From JAEXZL01 sp049943125 (GTDB taxonomy: Bacteria; Bacillota; Clostridia; Clostridiales; Clostridiaceae): a stretch of 64,000 nt of DNA. Positions 52,945-61,868 of the stretch are shown here, piece after piece. The translations under genes were made by a program, and so were the position numbers. The DNA is taken from assembly GCF_049943125.1 (NCBI RefSeq), contig NZ_CP188040.1:3348001-3412000 (forward strand), read 5' to 3'. Positions within the stretch are counted from its first letter, which is position 1. Every line of letters begins with the position of its first letter. The notes beneath the pieces were generated by a model. That model saw only the letters and a list, made by a program, of their open reading frames with translations, was not told where the DNA came from and searched no databases.

Positions 52945-53592
52945 ATGTATATGAGGAAAAATGATAAAATAATGCTAAAGCTATTCTTTGGGTTCTCAGT
53001 ATTATTTTTAATCCTGTCATTATTTATTTATGCACTAGATGTAATTTTAATACCTAATATAATGCTAGTAGCTGAAGGTAAGATGAAAGCTAAGGCCAGT
53101 GAAATCCTTAATAGAAATGCTCTTTTGATATTTAATGAAAGCTTTGATTATAATGATCTGATTAAGGTGGAAAAGAATCAAGAAGGGTATATAACTCTAG
53201 TTAGGAGTAATACCATGAGAATGAATAGATTGGCAGCGGAGATAGCTCTTAAATCTCAAAAGGAGCTTAAAGAAGAAGGAAGCCTAGGGATTAAATTTCC
53301 TATAGGCTATATAAGTAAAAATAACCTTTTGGCCAATTTTGGCCCTAAGGTTACAGTGAGGATGGAGCCAATTGAATATATAAGCACATCCTATGATTCT
53401 ATCTTTGAAAGCGCAGGAATAAATCAGACCCGTCATAGAATTTTTCTTAATATGATAGTAACTATGAAGTTAATTATTCCCTTTAAAAATAGTGAGGTTA
53501 AGTATTCTTATGAAATACCAGTGACAGATACGATAATAGTGGGTAAAATTCCAAGGACCGTACTGGAATTAGAAAAGGGTGAATTAAAATAG
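52945..53592 (+). CDS. yunB: Sporulation protein YunB
   Basis: YunB is a SigE-dependent sporulation protein of unknown biochemistry. The 215-residue product has one N-terminal membrane segment (FFGFSVLFLILSLFIYALDVILIP) followed by an extracytoplasmic domain with KASEILNRNALLI, SLGIKFPIGYISKNNLLANFGPKVTVRMEPI and INQTRHRIFLNM, all typical of the family. I prefer ATG 52945 after GGAGG; ATG 52951 is equally possible, while the ATG at 52909 has no SD. Confidence 0.9.
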   Translation: MYMRKNDKIMLKLFFGFSVLFLILSLFIYALDVILIPNIMLVAEGKMKAKASEILNRNALLIFNESFDYNDLIKVEKNQEGYITLVRSNTMRMNRLAAEIALKSQKELKEEGSLGIKFPIGYISKNNLLANFGPKVTVRMEPIEYISTSYDSIFESAGINQTRHRIFLNMIVTMKLIIPFKNSEVKYSYEIPVTDTIIVGKIPRTVLELEKGELK

Positions 53593-53613
53593 CTCCGGAT
53601 TTCCGGAGCTATT
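53588..53613. terminator. Shared terminator at the ends of yunB and hpt
   Basis: A perfect 12-bp stem (AATAGCTCCGGA and its complement) with a TT loop. It contains the yunB stop and overlaps the last codons of hpt. T tails are short on both strands. Confidence 0.7.
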
Positions 53614-54133
53614 CTTCCCAGTTAAAAACATATGGAACATTTCTGTAGTAATCACCATAATTGAGACCATATCCAACTACAAATACATCTTCAATTTCGA
53701 AGCAGCAATAATCAGGTTTGAGATCAACCTTTCTTCTTGATGGTTTGTCGAGAAGGACACAGGACTTAACGGATTCAGCACCTTTTTCTTTTACATAGTT
53801 CAGTACGAAATTCATTGTTATCCCTGAATCAACAATATCATCCACAACTAAAACATCATAACCGGTTATATCATCAGGTAAATCGTTAACCACCTTAACA
53901 ACACCAGTACTCTCTTCATTGTGTCCATAACTGGAGGTAGTCATGAAGCCTATCTTTGTCTTCAAATCCATTTCCCTAACTAAATCAGCAGTGAAGATAA
54001 AGCTTCCTCTGAGAAGTGAAAGCACATAGAGATTTTTGTTTTTATAATCCTCAGTTATTTCAGCAGCTACTTTTTTTATTTGATTTTTTATAGTTTCTTC
54101 ATCGATGAGAATATTTCTTTTATTGTTTTCCAT
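53609..54133 (-). CDS. hpt: Hypoxanthine phosphoribosyltransferase
   Basis: Purine salvage enzyme making IMP/GMP from hypoxanthine/guanine and PRPP. The 174-residue protein has the PRPP motif VLVVDDIVDSGITM, the flexible-loop MTTSSYG and the C-terminal DVFVVGYGLNYGDYYRNVPYV. GAGGAAC SD. In many Firmicutes hpt neighbours ftsH and tilS; here it is between yunB and hflX. Confidence 0.95.
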   Translation of the reverse strand: MENNKRNILIDEETIKNQIKKVAAEITEDYKNKNLYVLSLLRGSFIFTADLVREMDLKTKIGFMTTSSYGHNEESTGVVKVVNDLPDDITGYDVLVVDDIVDSGITMNFVLNYVKEKGAESVKSCVLLDKPSRRKVDLKPDYCCFEIEDVFVVGYGLNYGDYYRNVPYVFNWEE

Positions 54134-54331
54134 ACTGTTCCTCCAAATGATTATTTACCTCAACCCTTAATATCTGATTAAGATACGGTCAATATAAAAA
54201 GATTCTATCAAAAAAGCAAAATAATATCAATGATATTAATATTTTCTTTATATATTGATCTTATTCAGAAGTGTGAACTTTATGGTTTATCCTTATTAAT
54301 TTTGTAATTCTTATAGAGTTATGAATGTTTA

Positions 54332-54349
54332 CTTATACTTAGGTATAAG
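54332..54349 (+). promoter_or_regulatory. Palindrome overlapping a putative hflX promoter -10
   Basis: CTTATAC, TTAG, GTATAAG is a perfect 7-bp inverted repeat. It contains TATACT (54334-54339), a plausible -10 with a weak -35 (TTATAG) 17 nt upstream. It could be an operator; 54134-54331 shows nothing else I can name. Confidence 0.35.
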
Positions 54350-54404
54350 ATAAAATAAATTAAAGAAATTTGTAATTACTATAGGATTAATTGATTGAGG
54401 TGAA

Positions 54405-56192
54405 ATGATGATACAGGGAAATATAGATGGCATTAGAAACACCTATTTAGAAGCATTAGAAGATTTATATTCTATCAAGGTTCCAAAATATTCTCTATGT
54501 ACTAATGAAACATTAGAAGTAATTGCTGAGATTACGGAAAAAATTAACCGCGAGATAAGCGTTGTCATAGACAGAAAGGGTAAGGTTTTATCAGTTGTTG
54601 TTGGAGATAGTTCTACCGTAGAGATTCCTATTATTAATATTAAAGAAAGAAAATTGTCTGGTATAAGGATAGTTCATACCCATCCCAATGGAAACTCTAG
54701 GCTATCAGCCATAGATACCTCTGCCCTTATGAAGCTAAAGCTTGATTGTATTGCTGCTGTGGGTGTAGAAGAAGGGGGGGTAAAGGATATATCCATTGGT
54801 TTTTGCTCTGTTAATGAGGATATATTAACAACAGAATCGATAAATAATATAACCATAGATGAAGCTCTGGAAATAGATATAGAAGATAAAATTAAGGAAG
54901 CTGAATCATTAATTAAGGAAACTAATGTTATTGAAGAAACTAAAGAAAGAGCCATTATTGTTGGCTCTGACACTGAGGAGAGCTTAGAGGAATTAGCAGA
55001 GCTTGCTAGGGCTTGCGACCTTCCTGTAGTACACTCAGTATTTCAAAATAGAAGCAAGATAGACTCAGCTTATTATATAGGCACTGGAAAGGTAGAAGAA
55101 ATCGCACTGCTTCGTCAGGCCTATAATGCCAATGTGGTTGTTTTTGATGATGAGCTCACAGGCTCACAGGTTAGAAACTTAGAAGAAGCTATTGGGGTAA
55201 AGATAATAGATAGAACTACCCTTATTCTAGAAATATTTGCAAATAGGGCGAAAAGTAGAGAGTCAAGAATCCAAGTTGAGCTTGCGCAATTAAAATACAG
55301 ACTTACAAGGTTAAGTGGTCTAGGCACAGTATTGTCTAGAACTGGTGGAGGTATAGGGACTAGAGGACCTGGTGAGAAGAAGCTTGAAACTGATAGAAGA
55401 CATATTAGAGAACGAATTTATGATTTATCACGAGAGCTGGAAAAAATAAAAAAAGTTAGGGAAGTACAGAGGGAGAAGAGAAATAAGCAGAACATACCTA
55501 AGGTGTCTCTGGTAGGATATACTAATACAGGGAAATCAACTTTAAGAAATGCCCTGGTAGAAATGTCAGCTATAAAAGAGGCACAAGGAAAAGAAGGGGT
55601 GTTTGAAGCTAACATGCTTTTTGCCACTTTAGACATAACCACAAGGGCAATAAAGCTTCCTGATAATAGAGTGGTTACTTTAACTGATACTGTTGGCTTT
55701 GTTAGGAAGCTACCTCATGAGTTAGTTGAAGCTTTTAAGTCTACCTTAGAAGAAGTAATATACTCTGATATACTGATTCACGTGATAGATGCATCATCTC
55801 TGGAGGTATTAAATCAAATATATGCTGTGGAGAATGTGCTCTTCGAACTTGGGGCTAATAATAAGCCTACAATATTAGCTTTAAATAAGATTGATAAGGT
55901 TAATGATGAATCATTAAATATTTTGAAGAGTGAGCTTAATGGGAGAGAATTGATTGAAATCTCTGCTAAGGAGAGGATTAATCTAATAAAACTCTTAAAC
56001 ATGGTCAGTGAATATTTGCCTCAAAAGCTTAAGATAGCAAAGTTCTTAATTCCATATACAGAACAATCTGTTGCCTCACATATTTATAGAACCTCTAGGG
56101 TTATATCCGAGGATTACAGGGAAGATGGGACGGTTATTGAAGCGGAGGTTGAGGATGAAATATACAATAGATATTCAGAGTTTATTATATAA
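54405..56192 (+). CDS. hflX: GTPase HflX with N-terminal JAMM/RadC-like domain
   Basis: HflX is a ribosome-splitting GTPase that rescues stalled or heat-damaged ribosomes. From about residue 185 the protein is a regular HflX: VGSDTEESLEELAEL, the glycine-rich GLGTVLSRTGGGIGTRGPGEKKLETDRR, a coiled coil, and the G domain with GYTNTGKST, DTVGFVRKLPH and NKID. Total length is 595, about 170 longer than the standard form. The extra N-terminal part resembles RadC/JAMM: E50 in REISVVIDRKGKVL, then H91-x-H93-x7-S101-x2-D104, an exact JAMM metal pattern. GAGGTG SD. Confidence 0.94.
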   Translation: MMIQGNIDGIRNTYLEALEDLYSIKVPKYSLCTNETLEVIAEITEKINREISVVIDRKGKVLSVVVGDSSTVEIPIINIKERKLSGIRIVHTHPNGNSRLSAIDTSALMKLKLDCIAAVGVEEGGVKDISIGFCSVNEDILTTESINNITIDEALEIDIEDKIKEAESLIKETNVIEETKERAIIVGSDTEESLEELAELARACDLPVVHSVFQNRSKIDSAYYIGTGKVEEIALLRQAYNANVVVFDDELTGSQVRNLEEAIGVKIIDRTTLILEIFANRAKSRESRIQVELAQLKYRLTRLSGLGTVLSRTGGGIGTRGPGEKKLETDRRHIRERIYDLSRELEKIKKVREVQREKRNKQNIPKVSLVGYTNTGKSTLRNALVEMSAIKEAQGKEGVFEANMLFATLDITTRAIKLPDNRVVTLTDTVGFVRKLPHELVEAFKSTLEEVIYSDILIHVIDASSLEVLNQIYAVENVLFELGANNKPTILALNKIDKVNDESLNILKSELNGRELIEISAKERINLIKLLNMVSEYLPQKLKIAKFLIPYTEQSVASHIYRTSRVISEDYREDGTVIEAEVEDEIYNRYSEFII

Positions 56193-56205
56193 GTAGGTGT
56201 GAACA

Positions 56206-56859
56206 TTGGGATATAGAACTATTAAGCAGGAAGCTAGCGATGAGTTTATAGAAAAGAAATCAACCTTTATTGGTCATATAAAAAGAGTTCAAAATGAAGA
56301 AGAGGCTAAAAGCTTTATCAATAAAATAAAAGGTAATCACCGTGAGGCAAGGCACAATGTATATGCCTATGTTATTGGAGAAAATCTAGGAGTGCAGAGA
56401 TATAGTGATGATGGTGAGCCTCAAGGAACTGGAGGGATACCTGTATTAGAAGTTATTAAAAAAGCTGAAATAACTGATGTATGCATTGTGGTAACAAGAT
56501 ATTTCGGAGGAATACTTCTAGGAGCTGGTGGCCTTACCAGAGCATATACAAAAGGTGCCTCTATTGCCATTAAAGCTGCCGGTATAGTTGAAAAGGTAGA
56601 GGCTGCAAGAGTTATTATTGAGATAGAATATGATCTACTAGGAAAGCTACAATATTTAATAGAACAAAAGAGTTGGTTTCTAGAAGAGATCAATTATGGA
56701 GAAAGAGTGGAGCTTAAGCTTATTGGTGAGGAAAAGGCTAATATAGAGCTTTTGGAAGAGATAAATGCCTTATCTAAAGGAAAAGCCGGGTGCGAAATAG
56801 AAGATTACACTTTATATTTTAAGGATGAGGGAAAATATCTAGTAGATATAGAGCGCTAG
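56206..56859 (+). CDS. YigZ/IMPACT family protein
   Basis: A 217-residue member of the YigZ (UPF0029/IMPACT) family. Conserved parts are FIEKKSTFIGHIKRV, HNVYAYVIG, RYSDDGEPQGTGGIPVLEVI and VVTRYFGGILLGAGGLTRAY, plus the C-terminal ferredoxin-like domain. Start is TTG 56206 after AGGTGT. The role is probably linked to translation or protein quality control but is not settled. It follows hflX by 13 bp. Confidence 0.92.
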   Translation: MGYRTIKQEASDEFIEKKSTFIGHIKRVQNEEEAKSFINKIKGNHREARHNVYAYVIGENLGVQRYSDDGEPQGTGGIPVLEVIKKAEITDVCIVVTRYFGGILLGAGGLTRAYTKGASIAIKAAGIVEKVEAARVIIEIEYDLLGKLQYLIEQKSWFLEEINYGERVELKLIGEEKANIELLEEINALSKGKAGCEIEDYTLYFKDEGKYLVDIER

Positions 56860-56909
56860 CACTTTTGTTGTTAAAATTGGTAGTTGTGTATGAGTAGGAT
56901 GGACAAAAG

Positions 56910-56938
56910 TTGAATAGGAAAATCTAGTATGCTATAAT
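56910..56938 (+). promoter_or_regulatory. SigA promoter of yebC
   Basis: TTGAAT at 56910-56915, 17-nt spacer, TATAAT at 56933-56938. Confidence 0.78.
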
Positions 56939-56983
56939 ATTTATGTTTTTTACGGATATTATATTAATTTAGGAGGATTTATC

Positions 56984-57724
56984 ATGTCTGGACATTCAAA
57001 ATGGCATAATATACAAGCAAAAAAGGGAAAAGCAGATGCTAAAAGAGGAAAAGTATTCACTAAAATCGGAAAAGAAATAATGGTGGCAGTAAAAAATGGT
57101 GGCTCTAATGAGGATGCTAATGCAAAGCTAAGAGATGTTATAGCAAAAGCTAAAGCAGCAAATATGCCTAATGACACTATTCAGAGAGCTATTAAGAAGG
57201 CTGCAGGAGAACTGGATGCAGTTAACTATGAGGAAAATGTGTATGAAGGCTATGGTCCCTCAGGTATTGCGGTTATAGTTGAATGTCTTACAGATAATAA
57301 GAATAGATCTGCAGGCAATGTTAGGCATGCATTTACTAAACATGGTGGAAATATGGGAACATTAGGCTGTGTTAGCTTTATGTTCCAAACAAAGGGTGAA
57401 ATAGTAATTGAAAAGCAAGATAACATTGATGAGGATGAATTAATGATGCTTGCTTTAGAAGCTGGTGCAGAGGACTTTGCTTCTGAAGAAGAGGTTTATG
57501 TAATCACTACTACTCCAGAGGATTTTGGAACAGTGAGAGAAGAGCTAGAAAAGAGTAGTATTGAATTCCTTGAGGCTGAAATAAAGAAGGTTCCAGATAC
57601 TTACACCTCAATAGATGAGGAGACAGCAAAATCCTTCCAAAAAATGCTGGATGTTCTTGAAGATGATGATGATGTGCAGAATGTTTACCATAACGCTGAA
57701 TTCCCTGAAGGATGGGATGAGTAG
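56984..57724 (+). CDS. yebC: YebC/PmpR-family protein
   Basis: A 246-residue YebC-family protein. It begins with SGHSKWHNIQAKKGKADAKRGKVFTKIGKEI and has the central GPSGIAVIVECLTDNKNRSAGNVRHAFTKHGG. Members were first described as transcriptional regulators, and recent work links YebC-type proteins to ribosome function at proline stretches. AGGAGG SD, own promoter and terminator. Confidence 0.95.
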   Translation: MSGHSKWHNIQAKKGKADAKRGKVFTKIGKEIMVAVKNGGSNEDANAKLRDVIAKAKAANMPNDTIQRAIKKAAGELDAVNYEENVYEGYGPSGIAVIVECLTDNKNRSAGNVRHAFTKHGGNMGTLGCVSFMFQTKGEIVIEKQDNIDEDELMMLALEAGAEDFASEEEVYVITTTPEDFGTVREELEKSSIEFLEAEIKKVPDTYTSIDEETAKSFQKMLDVLEDDDDVQNVYHNAEFPEGWDE

Positions 57725-57745
57725 AAAAGTCACATAAAAATATTT

Positions 57746-57793
57746 AAACCATCGGGATTACTGCTACTTCCAGTGAGCTTCGATGGTTTTTAT
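57746..57793 (+). terminator. Terminator after yebC
   Basis: AAACCATCG (57746-57754) pairs with CGATGGTTT (57781-57789) around a 26-nt loop and is followed by more Ts. Confidence 0.75.
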
Positions 57794-57904
57794 TTGGAAT
57801 AAAGTTACATAATAATTAATGTGAAAAAGTATTAACAAAGTGGACAATCTATGATAATATATCAAAGATATCTTTAATTTTTTATGTAGTTATAGGAGGT
57901 AAAC

Positions 57905-58156
57905 ATGACAGTAGATTTACAGGCTAAAACCATCGATGGAAAGCAATATTCCGATGGAGATATTCTAATAATGGAAACACCAGAAGAGACTAGAGAATTC
58001 TTGCTTGTTACTAATGATAGTGATATGCTTGTTGATTTAGACAGCAATAGAATCGTAAGCGCTGAGGACTATTTTCAATACCTTATTAATGAAACTAGCT
58101 TAGTATGCATAATGAAGAACAACAAGAATATCAGGGAACAATTACATTTATCATAA
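57905..58156 (+). CDS. Hypothetical protein, 83 residues
   Basis: Start ATG follows a strong AGGAGGT SD. The small acidic protein (DGDILIMETPEETREFLLVTNDSDMLVDLDSNRIVS) has no membrane segment and no motif I can assign. It is bracketed by the yebC terminator and its own terminator at 58217, so it forms a single-gene unit. Confidence 0.7.
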   Translation: MTVDLQAKTIDGKQYSDGDILIMETPEETREFLLVTNDSDMLVDLDSNRIVSAEDYFQYLINETSLVCIMKNNKNIREQLHLS

Positions 58157-58216
58157 AATTTTTGTATTTATATTTTTTGCAATCATATATTTATATTTTT
58201 GAACTTATATCTAAGA

Positions 58217-58245
58217 GAAGTCAGACTTATGTCTGGCTTCTTTTA
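58217..58245 (+). terminator. Terminator after the 83-residue gene
   Basis: GAAGTCAGAC (58217-58226), TTAT loop, GTCTGGCTTC (58231-58240), one G-U pair, then TTTTATT. Confidence 0.85.
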
Positions 58246-58340
58246 TTAATTGCTATATGTAGAGTGTTACTAAAAAGAAGATATAGACGATTGAATAAGC
58301 TTAATAATAGTGGACATAATTACCAATAGGAGTGATGTTT

Positions 58341-58931
58341 ATGAAAAAAAAGATAATAATTGCAGTAGCAATTTTTGCACTGGCTTTAATTTTTCCTATA
58401 TCTTATTATGTGACCAGGGGATTACTAGAAAGACAAGATAATAAAGTAATTGAAACTTCTAGGATGAATCAAGAAGAGCTTCTACCTACAACGAAAATCA
58501 TCCTTAAGGCTATAGAAGATAAGACAGGGATGCTTATGGAATATAAATCATTGTCTCTTAAGGATTTTGCTGATGAGAAGCATTCAGAAAATAAGTCTAT
58601 TTACACCACAAAGGCTAATCTTGTAGAATACTTAAAGACAACGGGCTATAAGCTAGAAGAGGATAATGGACAGGAGATAGTATTTACTAAAATAAAGGAT
58701 AAGGGTTATGAAGAGGGAAAGTACTATCTTGGAGTGAATGAAGAGGGATATATATGTATTTATAGAGCTATTAATACCTCAAATCTTACAATAGAGAAGC
58801 CTGAAGAGGATATTAGTGGAAGGAAGATTGAAGAGCTTCAGGAATATGAAAGAACGAAGCTGATAACAAATAGTTTTAGTTTTTCTACGAGAGAAGAGGC
58901 TCTAGATGCTTTAAGTGAATACGATTCATAA
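58341..58931 (+). CDS. BofC-like sporulation protein (tentative)
   Basis: A 196-residue protein with one N-terminal membrane segment or signal anchor (KKKIIIAVAIFALALIFPISYYVT) and an extracytoplasmic part. The segment KYYLGVNEEGYICIYRA resembles the C-terminal domain of BofC, a forespore signalling regulator. In Bacillus bofC also lies just upstream of ruvAB, which supports the guess. Sequence similarity alone is weak. Start ATG 58341 follows AGGAGTG; GTG 58332 and ATG 58335 overlap the SD. Confidence 0.6.
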   Translation: MKKKIIIAVAIFALALIFPISYYVTRGLLERQDNKVIETSRMNQEELLPTTKIILKAIEDKTGMLMEYKSLSLKDFADEKHSENKSIYTTKANLVEYLKTTGYKLEEDNGQEIVFTKIKDKGYEEGKYYLGVNEEGYICIYRAINTSNLTIEKPEEDISGRKIEELQEYERTKLITNSFSFSTREEALDALSEYDS

Positions 58932-59002
58932 GAAGATTTATCATTTTAAGTGCATACTAATAATAAATGTATAAAGTTATAACCTAATATATTTCATTAT
59001 TA

Positions 59003-59034
59003 AAAAAGGCTCGGCATATTGCTAGAGCCTTTTT
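59003..59034 (+). terminator. Terminator after the BofC-like gene
   Basis: AAAAAGGCTC (59003-59012) pairs with GAGCCTTTTT (59025-59034) around a 12-nt loop. Confidence 0.88.
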
Positions 59035-59148
59035 GCTCATAGTTCTTCTGTTGATTAATTATTACATAAATGCTAAAGTATAATGTGAGATTTTTATTTG
59101 TTAATACAGCAATATTTTTATGTGTAAGGAGTTTATGGGGGGAACAAA

Positions 59149-59742
59149 ATGTATGATTATATAAGAGGAATATATGCGGGGTTGAATAAAGAATACATAA
59201 CTGTTGAGTGTAGCGGTATAGGCTATAAAATATATGCCTCTGGTAGCACCATAGCAGATCTGCCTAAGGTCAATGATGAGGTCTGTTTGTTTCTTGAACA
59301 AATAGTCCGGGAGGATTTTATAGGATTATATGGTTTTTTCACCAAGGAAGAAAGGGAGCTTTTTAATCAGCTTCTTACTATAAATGGAGTGGGTGCAAAG
59401 GCGGCTCTATCCTTACTATCCATAAGTTCTGTTCAGAATTTAAAGTATTCCATATTAATGCAGGATGAAAAGTCCTTAACAAGGGCTCCTGGAATAGGAA
59501 AAAAGATGGCACAAAGAATTATTCTTGAGTTAAGAGATAAAATAAAGGGAGATCTTCCTGAAGGAGCACAGGAGTTATCGGAAGGTAATATAGTTACGGA
59601 GGCAATGGCCAGTGAAGCTCTTGGGGCTCTACTAGCCTTGGGTTACACAGAAAAGGAAGCCTCAAAGACTATTGCTAAGGTTGATCTCAATAATTCTATA
59701 GAACAGATTATTAAAGATTCTCTAAAGCTATTGATGGGATAG
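59149..59742 (+). CDS. ruvA: Holliday junction helicase subunit RuvA
   Basis: RuvA binds four-way junctions and recruits RuvB. The 197-residue protein has the N-terminal OB fold (MYDYIRGIYAGLNKEYITVECSGIGYKIY), two helix-hairpin-helix motifs (LLTINGVGAKAALSLLS and LTRAPGIGKKMAQRIILELRDKI) and the C-terminal RuvB-binding domain (ASEALGALLALGYTEKEA). It overlaps nothing and ruvB follows after 11 bp. Confidence 0.98.
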   Translation: MYDYIRGIYAGLNKEYITVECSGIGYKIYASGSTIADLPKVNDEVCLFLEQIVREDFIGLYGFFTKEERELFNQLLTINGVGAKAALSLLSISSVQNLKYSILMQDEKSLTRAPGIGKKMAQRIILELRDKIKGDLPEGAQELSEGNIVTEAMASEALGALLALGYTEKEASKTIAKVDLNNSIEQIIKDSLKLLMG

Positions 59743-59753
59743 GAGGTATAAAT

Positions 59754-60782
59754 ATGGAGGATAGAATTATATCTAGTACAACATTGAATGAGGATACTAA
59801 CTATGAATATTCTCTAAGACCTCAAAGACTGGAGGAGTATATCGGCCAGGATAAGGTAAAGGAGAGGCTTAAGATATTTATAAAAGCGGCACAAATGAGA
59901 AACGAACCCTTAGATCACGTTATTTTATATGGCCCTCCAGGATTAGGAAAAACCACCCTATCTAATATTATAGCCAAAGAAATGGGAGGAAGCTTGAGGA
60001 TTACCTCAGGTCCAGCCATAGAACGAGCAGGAGATTTAGCTGCAATTTTAACTACTTTGAAGGATAGGGATGTTCTTTTTATTGATGAAATACACAGGCT
60101 TAATAGAAGTGTTGAAGAAATATTATATCCAGCCATGGAGGATTTTTCTTTAGATATTGTTTTAGGAAAAGGTGCTGCAGCAAAATCCATTAGGTTAGAT
60201 CTGCCAAGGTTCACTTTGATCGGAGCTACTACGCGAATAGGTATGCTTACTGCACCCTTGAGAGATAGATTTGGTGTCTTATGCTCAATGGAATACTATC
60301 AAGAGGAGGAGCTTGCAGAAATAATTAGTCGTTCCTCCGGGATTCTTAACTGCTCTATTGATGAAGAGGGAGCTGCAGAAATTGCTAGAAGGTCAAGAGG
60401 AACACCAAGGATAGCCAATAGGCTTCTAAAGAGAGTTAGAGATTTTTCAGAGGTAAAAGGAAATACTACTATTAATAAAGATATGGCTGTTGGGGCTCTT
60501 GAACTTTTGGAAATCGATAATCAGGGTTTTGATAGAATTGATAATAGAATTATAGAGGCAATCATTGATAATTTTCAAGGAGGGCCTGTAGGTATAGAGA
60601 CTCTTGCCTATTTTATTGGTGAAGAACTAGATACTATTCAGGATGTATATGAGCCTTATTTAATGCAGAAAGGCTTTATAATCAGGACACCTAGAGGAAG
60701 GGTTGCCAGTGACAAGGCTTATGAGCACTTAAAAAGAGTAAAACCAGCTCCTAATAGTCAACTGGGACTTTTTGATAATTAA
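59754..60782 (+). CDS. ruvB: Holliday junction helicase subunit RuvB
   Basis: Hexameric AAA+ motor for branch migration. The 342-residue protein has SLRPQRLEEYIGQDKVKERL, Walker A YGPPGLGKTTL, Walker B LFIDEIHRLN, the sensor GATTRIGMLTAPLRDRFG and the C-terminal winged helix (GFIIRTPRGRVAS). The SD TAGGAGG lies at the end of ruvA. Its end overlaps the open frame of queA by a few bases. Confidence 0.98.
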   Translation: MEDRIISSTTLNEDTNYEYSLRPQRLEEYIGQDKVKERLKIFIKAAQMRNEPLDHVILYGPPGLGKTTLSNIIAKEMGGSLRITSGPAIERAGDLAAILTTLKDRDVLFIDEIHRLNRSVEEILYPAMEDFSLDIVLGKGAAAKSIRLDLPRFTLIGATTRIGMLTAPLRDRFGVLCSMEYYQEEELAEIISRSSGILNCSIDEEGAAEIARRSRGTPRIANRLLKRVRDFSEVKGNTTINKDMAVGALELLEIDNQGFDRIDNRIIEAIIDNFQGGPVGIETLAYFIGEELDTIQDVYEPYLMQKGFIIRTPRGRVASDKAYEHLKRVKPAPNSQLGLFDN

Positions 60783-60807
60783 TATACTAAAGAAGGGATT
60801 ATTTTAT

Positions 60808-61839
60808 ATGAAGGTAAAGGATTTTTATTTTGATCTGCCAGAAGAGCTTATAGCTCAGCATCCTCTGGAGCAGAGGGATGCTTCTAGACTTATGGTTGTA
60901 AACCAAGTTACAGGTGAAATTGAGCATAAAACCTTTGGAGATATTATTGAGTATTTGAATCCAGGTGATACTATGGTGTTAAATGATACCAGAGTTTTAC
61001 CAGCTAGGCTTATCGGTGAGAAGGATGGCTCTGGGGGGAAAATAGAATTTTTACTCCTGAAAAGGCTTGGAGATGATACTTGGGAATGTCTGGCTAAGCC
61101 TGGTAAAAGGGCAAGAGTAGGTGCTACATTTACCTTTGGTAATGGAGAGTTAAAGGCTGAAGTCATAGAGGTTCTTGAAAATGGAAACAGAATTATTAAG
61201 TTCTCCTATAGTGGGATATTTGAGGAGGTGCTAGACAGTCTTGGAGAAATGCCTCTACCTCCTTATATCCACGAAACCTTAGAGGATAAAGAAAGATATC
61301 AGACAGTGTATTCCAAGGAGGAAGGCTCTGCTGCAGCTCCCACTGCTGGGCTTCATTTTACAAAGGAGCTCTTAGAGAAAATTAAGAATAAGGGTATAAA
61401 TATTGTATTTATAACTCTCCATGTGGGCTTGGGCACCTTTAGACCGGTGAAGGCTGAAGATATAGAAAGTCATGAAATGCATTCGGAATTTTATATAATG
61501 AGCCAGGAAGCTGCAGAGGTTATAAATAGTACAAAAGCACAGGGAAATAAGATTGTTGCTGTAGGAACTACCTCCTGCAGGACCTTGGAGACCATAGGTG
61601 ACTCACAGGGTAAGGTAAGAGCTCAGAGTGGCTGGACTGATATATTTATTTACCCAGGATATACCTTTAAGGTGGTTGACCAGCTGATAACTAATTTTCA
61701 CCTGCCTGAATCTACTCTGATTATGTTAGTAAGTGCTTTAGCAGGAAAGGAAAATGTACTGAAAGCTTATGAGACTGCAGTAAAAGAGAGATATAGATTC
61801 TTTAGCTTTGGAGATGCAATGTTCCTTAGAAAGCCTTAA
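60808..61839 (+). CDS. queA: S-adenosylmethionine:tRNA ribosyltransferase-isomerase QueA
   Basis: QueA transfers and isomerises the ribose of SAM onto preQ1 in tRNA to give epoxyqueuosine. The 343-residue protein starts MKVKDFYFDLPEELIAQHPLEQRD and has VLNDTRVLPARL, EGSAAAPTAGLHFT and LITNFHLPESTLIMLVSAL. Start ATG 60808 gives the family N terminus; an in-frame ATG at 60772 lies inside ruvB. The SD (AGAAGGGA) is moderate. It is followed by tgt, so this is a queuosine operon. Confidence 0.97.
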   Translation: MKVKDFYFDLPEELIAQHPLEQRDASRLMVVNQVTGEIEHKTFGDIIEYLNPGDTMVLNDTRVLPARLIGEKDGSGGKIEFLLLKRLGDDTWECLAKPGKRARVGATFTFGNGELKAEVIEVLENGNRIIKFSYSGIFEEVLDSLGEMPLPPYIHETLEDKERYQTVYSKEEGSAAAPTAGLHFTKELLEKIKNKGINIVFITLHVGLGTFRPVKAEDIESHEMHSEFYIMSQEAAEVINSTKAQGNKIVAVGTTSCRTLETIGDSQGKVRAQSGWTDIFIYPGYTFKVVDQLITNFHLPESTLIMLVSALAGKENVLKAYETAVKERYRFFSFGDAMFLRKP

Positions 61840-61868
61840 AATATAATATAAAAAGGAGAAGTGAAATT

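Noticed and set aside
58105..58329. 74-residue open frame with a hydrophobic stretch
   Set aside because: It overlaps the preceding gene, has no SD, and runs through a clear terminator hairpin at 58217-58245.
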